NCBI GenBank assembly: GCA_029784795.1
Contig: JAFMAW010000003.1
Coordinates: forward strand, 1 to 64,000
Length of the DNA: 64,000 nt
Reading direction: 5' to 3'
Source of the DNA: Nitrososphaerota archaeon
GTDB lineage: Archaea > Thermoproteota > Nitrososphaeria > Nitrososphaerales > UBA183
Shown: piece after piece, positions 16,234 to 24,496 of the stretch
How positions within the stretch are numbered: position 1 is the stretch's first letter
How the letters are laid out: every line of letters begins with the position of its first letter
Translations under genes and position numbers: made by a program
The notes under the pieces: model-generated
The model's input: only the letters and a program-made list of their open reading frames with translations
The model's database searches: none
Told to the model about the DNA's origin: nothing

Positions 16234-17032
16234 CTTGGAGGCGATCGGACGGCGGACGAAGGGCTGACAGGCAAACAGTGGGCTATGATGCAGACGCTGA
16301 CGCCGAAGCAGAACGGACCTGGGAACCGAGGGTCGACGACGGGGAGCCCGCTCGACGCCATGCTCTGGGTAGCGAGCACCGGGTACAGACGGGGCGGCTC
16401 GAAGAAGACCGGCTGCAGCCGCTGATACACCACGGCCTGGAGGAGACTGAAGAGGTGGGATGAGGACGAGACTTGGAAGCGGACATTCGTCGCCCTGGTC
16501 TCGCGAGGATGCTCCCTGAGAATCGCGAAAGTGGATGAGCCTTCGATCGATGGCACCACTGTCCCGGCCAAAAAGGAATGCAGGCTGGCTTTGACGGCCA
16601 CAAGCACATCAGGGGCTAGAAGGCCCGCCATGACGACGAAGCCGCTGCCTGTAGCTGCGGAGACGGGTCCGGGGGATGCGCACGAGGGAAACTCCTTTGG
16701 GTCATGAGTCCGTCGGCATCAGGCATGGCGTCGGGCGGCCGAGGAAGAGTCAGAAAATCCCCTAAGACACCAAGTACAGCATGCCGCTGAACAAGCTCTA
16801 CCTGGACGGGAAGCATGCGGCGTCGCAGATGCCAGGCTCGCCGGGGAAGAAGCTGGGCAGGCACGGGCCTTCGACAAGCTGGCGCGCAACCGCGTCAGGC
16901 CGACGATGGAACGCTTCAACGGACGGAAAGCCTCCAGGGGGGTGGCAACCAGCTTCGACAGGCTGCCACAGGGTCTGCATGGGATCCGTTCGTCTGGCGC
17001 GCATCATGGTCTACCCGAGGGTATTGCAATAG
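16234..17032 (+). pseudogene. Decayed IS5-like transposase
   Basis: Fragments of one DDE transposase are readable in order on the plus strand but in different frames. LTGKQWAMMQTLTPKQ is near 16264; WRRLKRWDEDETWKRTFVAL then SIDGTTVPAKKE (first catalytic Asp region) lie at about 16430-16580; LNKLYLDGKHAAS is near 16786; FDKLARNRVRPTMERFNGRK is at about 16869-16928; and RLARIMVYPRVLQ ends at the stop at 17032. These match the order LTDxQW, WQTVYxRFxxW, VDGTTVRA, K-R-R-TxERxFxR of IS5-family transposases (from memory). At least three frameshifts make it inactive. Terminal repeats were not found. No other gene occupies 16089-17050. Confidence 0.75.
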
Positions 17033-17050
17033 GTTCGACGCCAGAAGGGG

Positions 17051-17782
17051 CTATCTGCCTGACAGCCTTGCCGCCCTCATCGCGACGTCTGGGAAGTCAG
17101 ACGTCACCCCGTCGACCCCCAGGCGGATGGCTCTCTCGGCCGACTCCTCGTCGTTGACGGTCCACATCCCGAGCTTGAACCCCTTGGCATGGGCAGCCGA
17201 CACGTCGTCCTCGCCTATGAGATCATGACTCGCGTGCATCCAGGCGCAGCCTAGCTTCTTGGCGATTGGCGTGAACCACCTCACCTTCCCATGCATGATC
17301 ATTCCCGTGCGGAAGCTGCCGTCGAGGCGTCTCACAGTCTCGAGCGCGTCGTAATCGAAGGAGGTTATCTCGACGTGGCGGACCAGCTTCAAGTCTCTGA
17401 CGCACGAGACCAGCTTCTCCTCAACTCCAGGATAGGCCTTGCTGCTGTGTTTCAGTTCTATCCTGTAGTTCGCGCGGCCGAGTTCGTCGAAGACCTCCCC
17501 GAGGGTCGGTATCCTTGCCCCCTTCCACTTGTGACCGAACTTCACCCCCGCATCAAGCTTCTTCAGCTGCTCGACTGTGAAATCTCTCACCGCCCCATGT
17601 CCGTCAGTCGTCCTGTCGACCATGTCATCGTGTATGACGACCAGCTCGCCGTCTTTGGAGAGATGAACGTCCAGTTCCACGCCGTCTACTCCCATCTCGA
17701 CAGCCATACTGAAAGATTCGGTAGTGTTCTCGGGGGCGTATCCTCTCGCGCCCCTGTGTCCGAACACCCGAAGCCGCCGCAC
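17051..17782 (-). CDS. Glycerophosphodiester phosphodiesterase
   Basis: A 243-residue GDPD TIM-barrel enzyme hydrolysing glycerophosphodiesters to glycerol-phosphate and an alcohol. The signature HRGARGYAPENTTESF, with catalytic His and Arg, and the metal/acid residues in VELDVHLSKDGELVVIHDD are complete, as is the C-terminal WTVNDEESAERAIRLGVDG. Start is GTG at 17782: a good TATA box (CTTTATACC) is 28 nt upstream, while the longer open frame would run through that promoter. It may supply phosphate; a phosphate transporter pair lies next upstream. Confidence 0.93.
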   Translation of the reverse strand: MRRLRVFGHRGARGYAPENTTESFSMAVEMGVDGVELDVHLSKDGELVVIHDDMVDRTTDGHGAVRDFTVEQLKKLDAGVKFGHKWKGARIPTLGEVFDELGRANYRIELKHSSKAYPGVEEKLVSCVRDLKLVRHVEITSFDYDALETVRRLDGSFRTGMIMHGKVRWFTPIAKKLGCAWMHASHDLIGEDDVSAAHAKGFKLGMWTVNDEESAERAIRLGVDGVTSDFPDVAMRAARLSGR

Positions 17783-17805
17783 ATTCCGGAGGGCGTCGTT
17801 AGATG

Positions 17806-17814
17806 GTATAAAGC
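17806..17814 (-). promoter_or_regulatory. TATA box of the GDPD gene
   Basis: CTTTATACC on the minus strand, centred about 28 nt before the GTG start, predicts a leaderless transcript. Confidence 0.55.
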
Positions 17815-17879
17815 ATGCGTCGTGTCTTCCGGCTGCCCTCGTCACCTGCCGGCGCGACGGCCTGTCTCCCAGGCGCGGA

Positions 17880-18785
17880 TCATAAGATGAGGCCGATGGC
17901 GAAGCCGAGAAGCGGTGCCGCCACCCAACTCGCGACAACCACAAAGAACGACCTGGACGAGAAGTACTTGTGCCTGTACGAGACCCCCGCACCGAAGATG
18001 CCGGCTGAGAGAGTCTGCGTGTTCGAAAGCGGTATTGCGAAGAGGGTCGCCACCTCCACGAGGACGGTCGAGGCGAGGAGGGTTACCAGGGCATTCGAGT
18101 AGCGGAGGCTGAAGAAGTCTCGTCCGACCCGCCTCAGCTGGGCGCGGCTGAAGTAGATCGGCCCGATGACCGCAGCTGACACCGCTAGCGATATGTTCAG
18201 GGGGCTGAAGGCGCCTATGGCGACCACCAGGCCGAGGGTATTCGCGCCAAGCGTGTAGGCGGTGAAGAAAGAGAGCCCGATCAGCAAGGCCTTGTAGATG
18301 CGCACGGTCAGCCAGACATCTTTCGGCTTGAAAGTGCTGAGAACGCGGAAGAGCATGAACGTCGCGACAATCGCGAGCACCGGGGCCAAGAACCAGGTCG
18401 TGACCACAGTCAGCGCGAAGGCGTGATTCAGGGGTAGTCGCCCGGCGACTGATATCCCGGCCAGGGCCCCCACAAGCGACATAGTCAGTGAGAGAGGCAC
18501 CCTCGCGGCTATCCCGAAGATGAATATGGCCACAGTGATGAACAGCGCGGCCGAAGCCGTGAAATCGCTCTGGTGAGGGAGGAGGGCCTGCGCAGCCGCT
18601 GCCATGCTGGAGCCCTGCGCCAGGAGGCCAACCACGTAACCAGCCACGCCGAGCGCGGTCCCGAACCTCCGGCTGACTACCCCGGAGCCTATGGCTGTCC
18701 CCACGCAGGCCGATAGATTGTTCCCTGATACCAGCGCCACTGCGAGGAAGACGCCAGCGGAGACCAGCTCCCAGAGCTGCACCAT
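17880..18785 (-). CDS. Inorganic phosphate transporter, PiT family
   Basis: A 301-residue integral membrane protein with about eight hydrophobic helices. The PiT signature SGNNLSACVGTAIGSGVVS is at about residues 19-38, and a second family repeat GANTLGLVVAIGAFS occurs in the C-terminal half, as expected from the duplicated PD001131-type motif. It is shorter than bacterial Pit, as many archaeal PiTs are. It lies 47 bp downstream of a DUF47 gene; DUF47-PiT pairing is a well-known operon, with DUF47 thought to regulate transport. Confidence 0.9.
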   Translation of the reverse strand: MVQLWELVSAGVFLAVALVSGNNLSACVGTAIGSGVVSRRFGTALGVAGYVVGLLAQGSSMAAAAQALLPHQSDFTASAALFITVAIFIFGIAARVPLSLTMSLVGALAGISVAGRLPLNHAFALTVVTTWFLAPVLAIVATFMLFRVLSTFKPKDVWLTVRIYKALLIGLSFFTAYTLGANTLGLVVAIGAFSPLNISLAVSAAVIGPIYFSRAQLRRVGRDFFSLRYSNALVTLLASTVLVEVATLFAIPLSNTQTLSAGIFGAGVSYRHKYFSSRSFFVVVASWVAAPLLGFAIGLIL

Positions 18786-18832
18786 GTATCAGGCTCCCCA
18801 GCCCGCCGCAATCTCCATTTCGGTGCGGCTGG

Positions 18833-19507
18833 TCATCTGGAGATAGACGTGGTTATCGTGACTATCAGGTCCGAGATGTCTTCGCAGGCGTCAAGGATAT
18901 CGTCGAACTTGTGAAGGAGCTCCGAAAAATGCATGAACTGCAGATAGTGTACCAACGGGGCTATCGCGTACAGCTTGTCGAACCCCGCATCCTTGATGTT
19001 GTCCCCCTCTTCCTCGATGCGCTGCACGTCCGTACGGAGCTCCAGGATCTTCTCCAAGCCATCGCTGGTGAGCGATGTTTCAAGCATGGCCAACGCGTCG
19101 GCTGCCAGCTTCAACATCTTCGTAAGAGAGGCGTCGAGGCCGACCGTATGCTCGGAGCGACCTCCGTCTAACCTGAGGCCAGCCATCCTGTTCAGCTCTC
19201 TGCTGACATAATAGCAGTTGTCGACAATGCTGTCAGCCGCATCGACGCAGGCAAGGAGATTATCCAGGATGTTCGAGCTGATTGCCCCGTTTTCGATATC
19301 CCCTTTTATCCTGAATGTGATCTCGTCGGCCTTCTTTTCCAGCAGCCTGACGTCCTCGTTTTCAATCTCCAGAGTTTCTCTGTCGGGCTTTTCCAGCATC
19401 TTCGACAGGGACGCGTTAGCCTTCTCCGCGAGCCTGATGATCTCTAGGATTTCAGCGAACGTCTCCTTCTCTCCTATGGCGAGGAAATTCTTGATTTTGA
19501 ACTTCAA
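18833..19507 (-). CDS. DUF47/PhoU-like phosphate transport regulator
   Basis: A 224-residue all-helical protein of the DUF47 family, with heptad-rich charged helices such as RLLEKKADEITFRIKGDIEN and LEKILELRTDVQRIEEEGDN. Acidic DxxE-type positions fit metal binding in PhoU folds. The frame extends to an ATG at 19534, but a TATA box (CTTAAATG, 19533-19540) overlaps that ATG, so transcription should begin near 19510. The TTG at 19507, about 30 nt from the TATA centre, is therefore chosen. Cotranscribed with the PiT transporter. Confidence 0.85.
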   Translation of the reverse strand: MKFKIKNFLAIGEKETFAEILEIIRLAEKANASLSKMLEKPDRETLEIENEDVRLLEKKADEITFRIKGDIENGAISSNILDNLLACVDAADSIVDNCYYVSRELNRMAGLRLDGGRSEHTVGLDASLTKMLKLAADALAMLETSLTSDGLEKILELRTDVQRIEEEGDNIKDAGFDKLYAIAPLVHYLQFMHFSELLHKFDDILDACEDISDLIVTITTSISR

Positions 19508-19819
19508 GAGCTTCCCGTAAGCATGAAGGCGCATTTAAGATGTGGCCTCCTGCTTACTTCACAAGTCCCTCTGATCAGCTGGCCCGACCAGTCGGCGCTC
19601 GGCTGATCGGCGGAGGGTGCAAGCAACGCGATGGCCCCCGAAGCCTCGGGGAACAGGCTGTGGCGTCGTTGTGAGTGGGGTTGTGCCACGGAGGTGCCGG
19701 GGCTGAACAGCGCCACGCTGCCCCAAGCTCTCGCGTCCGCGACGATTCCCTGCTCTGGACCGAGAAACGTAGGAAGACTCATTACCACCTTTACAGCGCT
19801 GCGGCAGCGGTAGGCCATC
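19508..19819. other. Divergent intergenic region with two promoters
   Basis: I see no gene here. It holds the minus-strand TATA box of the DUF47-PiT operon at 19533-19540 and, for the plus strand, a weak CTTTACAG at about 19789-19796, 27 nt before the phosphomevalonate dehydratase ATG. Confidence 0.5.
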
Positions 19820-21028
19820 ATGCAGCTGAACCGACAGCAGGAGGGGGCTCTAAGGGGCGAGGAAGGAGAGGCGCGGCAGCTCGCAATGGAGATACTCGCG
19901 AAGGTCGGCGATGCCATGGAAGCCGATTCGCTTGTACCCATCTCGTCTGCGCACGTGCTGGCCCACTACAGCAGCCTCCACGAGGCTGGCATCGAAATGC
20001 TCGAGAAGTTCCGGGACGGCGGAGGGAGGTTCGCCGTGAAGACGAGCGTCGACCCGGCCAGCATCGACCCACAGAACTGGAAGAGCTTCGGCGTCCCAGA
20101 GGAGTTCGCCGGAAAGCAGTTCAGGCTCTTCAGGGCGTATGAAGCGCTGGGTGGGACGGGGTGCTGGACCTGCGTCCAGTACCAGACGTGCAACATCCCG
20201 AACGGAGGCGAGATTCTCGCATGGGCGGAGTCGAACGCCGTCGTCTATGCCAATTCGTTGCTCGGGTGCAGGACGAACAAGATCACCTCCGGCCTAGATC
20301 TGGCCTGCGCCCTGACGGGACTCACGCCCAGATATGGCATGCTGCTTGACGAGAACCGTGTCGCCCGGGTGGCCTTCAGGCTCTCCGTGCGCGACCCGTC
20401 CGACCTGGACTACAGGAGCGCCGGGTTCTACATCGGAAGGCACTGCGGCTCGAGAGTGCCCGTCCTCTCCGACCTTCCGAAGTCTTCGACGTTCGACAGC
20501 CTGAAGCACCTGGGTTCGGCTGCGGCCACGGGCGGACCGGTGAACATGATCCACTTCGTCGGCTTCACCCCGGGCTGCGACTCTGTGGCGAAGGCGACGG
20601 GCGGAGAGAAGGTCGAGGTCATCGAAATAGGAAGGAAGGAGATGGAGGAAGTCGAAGGCGAGCTGAACCAGACTGACGAGAAGGCGGACCTTGTGGCTCT
20701 CGGCGTACCGCAACTGTCGCTCGACGAGCTGAAGGTGCTGGCCGGCGCGCTGGCCAGCAGGAAGCTCCGACGCGGGTCGAGCATGTATGTGTACACCTCG
20801 AAGCAGGCCTACGACGAAGCGACAGGGTCTGGGATCAGGAGCGCCATAGAAGCCTCGGGCGCCAGGCTGACCCATTCCACCGATGGGGAAATCTCGCCGC
20901 TGAAGGAGATGGGCTTCAGGACCGTCATGACCAACTCGGCGAAACTGGCGGAGACCATCATGTCGGAGGGGGAGATAAGAATGCGCTACGCCCCGCTCAA
21001 GGACATGATAGCTGAGGCCACGTCATGA
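19820..21028 (+). CDS. Aconitase X large subunit: phosphomevalonate dehydratase large subunit
   Basis: A 402-residue aconitase-X catalytic protein. In archaea the two-subunit form dehydrates (R)-5-phosphomevalonate to trans-anhydromevalonate 5-phosphate in the modified mevalonate pathway. Family features visible are SAHVLAHYSS near the N-terminus, the cysteine cluster GTGCWTCVQYQTCNIPNGG, the iron-sulfur-type NSLLGCRTNKITSG, and SMYVYTSKQAYDEA near the C-terminus. It overlaps the small subunit by 4 bp (ATGA), so the two are translated together. Substrate assignment follows the archaeal family rather than anything unique in the sequence. Confidence 0.92.
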   Translation: MQLNRQQEGALRGEEGEARQLAMEILAKVGDAMEADSLVPISSAHVLAHYSSLHEAGIEMLEKFRDGGGRFAVKTSVDPASIDPQNWKSFGVPEEFAGKQFRLFRAYEALGGTGCWTCVQYQTCNIPNGGEILAWAESNAVVYANSLLGCRTNKITSGLDLACALTGLTPRYGMLLDENRVARVAFRLSVRDPSDLDYRSAGFYIGRHCGSRVPVLSDLPKSSTFDSLKHLGSAAATGGPVNMIHFVGFTPGCDSVAKATGGEKVEVIEIGRKEMEEVEGELNQTDEKADLVALGVPQLSLDELKVLAGALASRKLRRGSSMYVYTSKQAYDEATGSGIRSAIEASGARLTHSTDGEISPLKEMGFRTVMTNSAKLAETIMSEGEIRMRYAPLKDMIAEATS

Positions 21029-21441
21029 CCGAGTCGTACTCCGTCAGGGTGATGACCGGCCGGAAGGCGAGAGGTCTCGCCCTCGTCTCCAAGAAAGCGT
21101 TCACGTTCGCCCATGGAGTCGACCCGCGGAATGGCAACGTGACCGACCTGCATAGCGACCTGCTCGGGAAGAACGTGAAAGGGTCGGTCCTCGTCTACCC
21201 GTACGGCAAAGGATCCACGACGGCTTCCGCCTGGTTCCTGGAGACCGTCAGGCTCGGCAACGCACCTGCGGCCGTGGTCACATCCTCCGTCGACCCGGCA
21301 GCGGTGATAGGAAGCGTGGTGGCCAAGGTCCTCTACGGCGTTGAGATCCCCGTCATGCTATGGTCCGACGCCCCCAGCCGCATGAGGTCGGGAGACGCGG
21401 TGGAAGTGGATGCAGGGACGGGAACGATCAGGCTTCGGTAG
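21025..21441 (+). CDS. Aconitase X swivel subunit (DUF126): phosphomevalonate dehydratase small subunit
   Basis: A 138-residue swivel-domain protein. The signature GKNVKGSVLVYPYGKGSTTA, with the active-site serine region, and WSDAPSRMRSGDAVEVDA are typical of the family. It caps the active site of the large subunit encoded immediately upstream with a 4-bp overlap. It converges with an aldehyde dehydrogenase gene 7 bp away. Confidence 0.93.
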   Translation: MTESYSVRVMTGRKARGLALVSKKAFTFAHGVDPRNGNVTDLHSDLLGKNVKGSVLVYPYGKGSTTASAWFLETVRLGNAPAAVVTSSVDPAAVIGSVVAKVLYGVEIPVMLWSDAPSRMRSGDAVEVDAGTGTIRLR

Positions 21442-21448
21442 CTGAGGC

Positions 21449-22942
21449 CTAACCCCTGGGGAGGCCGAAGTACCACGGCCTGTCCCCATAGGAGTAGTCT
21501 ATGAAGACCGTCTTCTTCTCCGTGAAGTGCTCGAGAGCCTCCTCGCCCAGCTCCCTCCCGAAGCCAGAATCCTTGGCCCCGCCGAAAGGCGCGCCCACCT
21601 CCGGCCCCACCGTGCCCTGGTTGACGAAGGTCATCCCTGCGTCGATCCCGTCTATCGCCTTGAAGACGTTCTTGATGTCCTTGGTGTATATGGCTGAGGA
21701 GAGGCCGTAGCGCGTGTCGTTCGCGACCTCTATGGCCTCGTCGATGTCGCTCACAGTCATTATGGCGGTCACCGGCGCGAATATTTCGTCCCGCGCTATC
21801 TTCATGTCGTTGCGGGCCGAGCCGAAGACGGTGGGCTTGACGAAGAAGCCTTTCCGCCGCTCCTCGTCCTCGTAGGTACCGCCTCCCGCGAGGACGACTG
21901 CTCCCTCACTCTCTCCCGCTTTGATGTAGTCCAGGGCGTTCTCCTGCTGGGACCGGCTGATTACCGGCCCGACGTCGACGTCCTCCCTTAAGCCGCTGCC
22001 TACCACCAGCTTCGAAGCCTGCTCGGCGAAGAGCCGCGAGAACTTGTCGGCCACCTGCTCTTCCACTATGATTCTTGACGCGGCCGTGCACTTCTGACCT
22101 GCGCTGCTGAAGGCGGCGTAGAGCGCGGCGCGCGCGGCTACTTCCAACTCCGCGTCCTTGGCCACGATCAGGGCGTTCTTTCCGCCCAGCTCCATCACCT
22201 GCCTCCGGAACAGCGGGGCGTTGACTTCTGCTATGTGCCGCCCTGTTGCACTCTCGCCGGTGAAGACAGTCATGTTGATCCCGCCGTTCTTTATCAGGGC
22301 TTCGCCCACCTCCCCCCCTCCGCCGGTGACCATGTTCAAGACCCCCTTCGGGAGGCCGGCCTTCTCAAACACCCTCACCAGCTCGGCAGAGATGACCGCA
22401 CTGTTGGACGAGGGTTTGAAGACCACTGTGTTCCCCGTCATCAGTGCCGGGGCCAGCCCCCACATGCCCAGCGACGCGGGGTCGTTCCAGGGCGTTATCA
22501 CACCCACCACGCCTACCGGCCTCCTGACGACCATCGTGAACTTCTCGGGCTGCTCGCTGTCTACCACGTTGGAGTACATTCTCCTGGCCATCCCGGAGAA
22601 GTATATGGCGGCGGTCGCGGCTGCACCCACCTCCCTCCTCGCCTCTCTGATCGGCTTCCCGACGTTTTTCACGTCGATTCTGGCAATCGCTTCTAGCTGT
22701 TCCCTGACCAGGAGGCCCGCCCGCAGTACGTAGTCGCCACGTTGGCTGGCGGGGATGTTCCTCCAAGACCTCTGCGCAGCGATGGCGGCGTCCACGGCGG
22801 CCTTGACATCCTCTTCGTTCCCCTTCGGGACCCTTTCAAACTCCTCGCCGGTGGCGGGGTCGATCGCTGCGAACTCCCGGCCCGAGGATGAACCGACCCA
22901 CTGTCCGTCTATGTACATCTTCATGGGTATCTTGCTCTCCAC
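21449..22942 (-). CDS. Aldehyde dehydrogenase, NAD(P)-dependent
   Basis: A 497-residue ALDH superfamily member oxidising an aldehyde to a carboxylate. The general-base glutamate is in VMELGGKNALIV and the nucleophile cysteine in SSAGQKCTAASRIIVEE; the cofactor loop TGESATGRHIAEV and the C-terminal GGAKDSGFGRELGEEAL are normal. The start is GTG at 22942, with an A/T-rich element (TGTTTATTTG) about 23 nt upstream. The substrate is unknown. It lies downstream of an anion-symporter gene in the same direction, next to a second ALDH, suggesting a catabolic role. Confidence 0.93.
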   Translation of the reverse strand: MESKIPMKMYIDGQWVGSSSGREFAAIDPATGEEFERVPKGNEEDVKAAVDAAIAAQRSWRNIPASQRGDYVLRAGLLVREQLEAIARIDVKNVGKPIREARREVGAAATAAIYFSGMARRMYSNVVDSEQPEKFTMVVRRPVGVVGVITPWNDPASLGMWGLAPALMTGNTVVFKPSSNSAVISAELVRVFEKAGLPKGVLNMVTGGGGEVGEALIKNGGINMTVFTGESATGRHIAEVNAPLFRRQVMELGGKNALIVAKDAELEVAARAALYAAFSSAGQKCTAASRIIVEEQVADKFSRLFAEQASKLVVGSGLREDVDVGPVISRSQQENALDYIKAGESEGAVVLAGGGTYEDEERRKGFFVKPTVFGSARNDMKIARDEIFAPVTAIMTVSDIDEAIEVANDTRYGLSSAIYTKDIKNVFKAIDGIDAGMTFVNQGTVGPEVGAPFGGAKDSGFGRELGEEALEHFTEKKTVFIDYSYGDRPWYFGLPRG

Positions 22943-23042
22943 CTAAGGCACGGCAGGCCGCAAATAAACAAATCCCCTCATGCGCATCGGATTCGCGTCA
23001 GCGCTTTCCAAGTCGATATCCCGGCAGCCGGACTTTGGGTGT

Positions 23043-24437
23043 TCAGTACGCGGAGTGTGACTTGGCGGCGGCGAGCATCGTATTGCCCTTTTCGATCGCC
23101 TTGTTCATGGACTTCTCTGTGATGAAGACCAGGTATGCCGCGAGGAACAGGATCATGAAGAACACAGTGCTCGTTATGGCTGCGGGGAAGCCGTACATGA
23201 TTGCCAGGCCTGCGATTATGAGCGAAGTGAACGCGCCCATTATGTTCAGCACACCGTTATAGAACCCGTAGACCGTGGCGCTCGTTTCGCCAGGAGAGAT
23301 TGTGAGCGCGTTGGCAGCCCAAGACCCCACAGTGATGTTCATCACTCCGCCTGCCAAGGCGAGGAGAATCGCGGTGGGGATGAAAGCCCCGGCTTTTCCT
23401 GTGAAGTAAGACGTCGTCACGAAAAGAATCATAAGAACCATCGGAACAAGGGCCGCTATCCTCCTCCCATTGGCGCGCCCCATCCTCTTTGATAGCCCGT
23501 CGTTTATGGGACCCGACGCCAAGTAGCCTCCAAGTAGCGACGTATAGACAGCGCCCGAGTAGATGCCGGTGCTCGTGACGTTGTGGAGGAAGGAACTGTA
23601 GAAGTAAGTTGGGACCCATGACAGAATCGCGCCGAGGATGTATGCGAACGAGACGAAGATCAGGAGCTCGCCAAACCCGGCCCTCGTCGTGAAGGCGAGT
23701 TTCAGTGTTATCTTCCACGTGTCCTTGTTGGATATGTTGGTCCCCTTCATGTCCTCGCCCCTGCTGCTCTCGATGTAGTCGAGCTCTTCCTTGTTCACGT
23801 GGGGGTGTAGCCGCGGGGAGTCTCTTACGTAGAAGTACCACACGCCTACAATGAGGAATCCGACGACGCCCCAGAAGACGAAAGTCAACTGCCACCCCCA
23901 GAGGGACACCTGCAACCCGCCGACCACTGCCGCAATGATTGGGCCCACCGCCTGGCCGGAGCCCGCCAGCGTGAACATGGTTGACTCCTCGCCGGAATTG
24001 GACCACGTCCTCGCGTTCCTGCCGTTTATGGGCCAGACCGGTCCCTCGCCTGCGCCCATGAACGCCCTCACTATCGCCATCGAGATGAAGTTGAACGTGG
24101 CGGCTGTGGCGATGGTGAACGCGGACCAAATCGCAAAGAACGTCGTCATCCCTTTCCGTATGCCCAGTTTGTCCACTATCCACCCGCCTGGGAAATTGAA
24201 GAATGCATAGGCCATCGACCAAATGAAGAGTACCAGGGCTATGTCGGTCAAGGCCTTCGCGGGCAACGGACCGGTGCCCGAATACCAACCGAACGTTTGG
24301 GCGAATTTCGGCTCCGCGATCACCCAGATTATCCTGTCGATGTAATTGACCGCGATAGCGGTCATCAGGACGGTGGTTATCACCCATCGTACATGGGACT
24401 TCTGCTTCTGAGCCGGCACCTGTTGCGCAACGGCCAT
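23043..24437 (-). CDS. MFS transporter, anion:cation symporter type
   Basis: A 464-residue transporter with 12 predicted helices. Helix 1 carries the ACS-like VNYIDRIIWVIAEPKF; the loop after helix 2 has FNFPGGWIVDKLGIRKG, and GAGEGPVWPINGRNARTW in helix 4 resembles the sugar-acid transporter group (glucarate, galactonate, hexuronate). The inferred substrate is an organic anion such as an aldonate or uronate. It shares a 60-bp divergent promoter with an aldehyde dehydrogenase gene; the TATA box is 26 nt from its ATG. GVWY and acidic loop residues are in the expected cytoplasmic parts. Confidence 0.88.
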   Translation of the reverse strand: MAVAQQVPAQKQKSHVRWVITTVLMTAIAVNYIDRIIWVIAEPKFAQTFGWYSGTGPLPAKALTDIALVLFIWSMAYAFFNFPGGWIVDKLGIRKGMTTFFAIWSAFTIATAATFNFISMAIVRAFMGAGEGPVWPINGRNARTWSNSGEESTMFTLAGSGQAVGPIIAAVVGGLQVSLWGWQLTFVFWGVVGFLIVGVWYFYVRDSPRLHPHVNKEELDYIESSRGEDMKGTNISNKDTWKITLKLAFTTRAGFGELLIFVSFAYILGAILSWVPTYFYSSFLHNVTSTGIYSGAVYTSLLGGYLASGPINDGLSKRMGRANGRRIAALVPMVLMILFVTTSYFTGKAGAFIPTAILLALAGGVMNITVGSWAANALTISPGETSATVYGFYNGVLNIMGAFTSLIIAGLAIMYGFPAAITSTVFFMILFLAAYLVFITEKSMNKAIEKGNTMLAAAKSHSAY

Positions 24438-24458
24438 CGGCGCACGTGCACTTTGAAT

Positions 24459-24467
24459 CTATTTAAG
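24459..24467. promoter_or_regulatory. Shared bidirectional TATA element
   Basis: CTATTTAAG can be read on both strands (minus: CTTAAATAG). Its centre is 26 nt from the MFS ATG at 24437 and about 34-40 nt from the divergent aldehyde dehydrogenase start. Only 59 bp separate the two genes, so one element probably serves both. Confidence 0.55.
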
Positions 24468-24496
24468 TTAGCACCAGACTCATCATTCGTCGGTTA

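Noticed and set aside
16203..16631. Minus-strand open frame as a gene
   Set aside because: The plus strand here reads as a transposase remnant; the minus product shows no known features.
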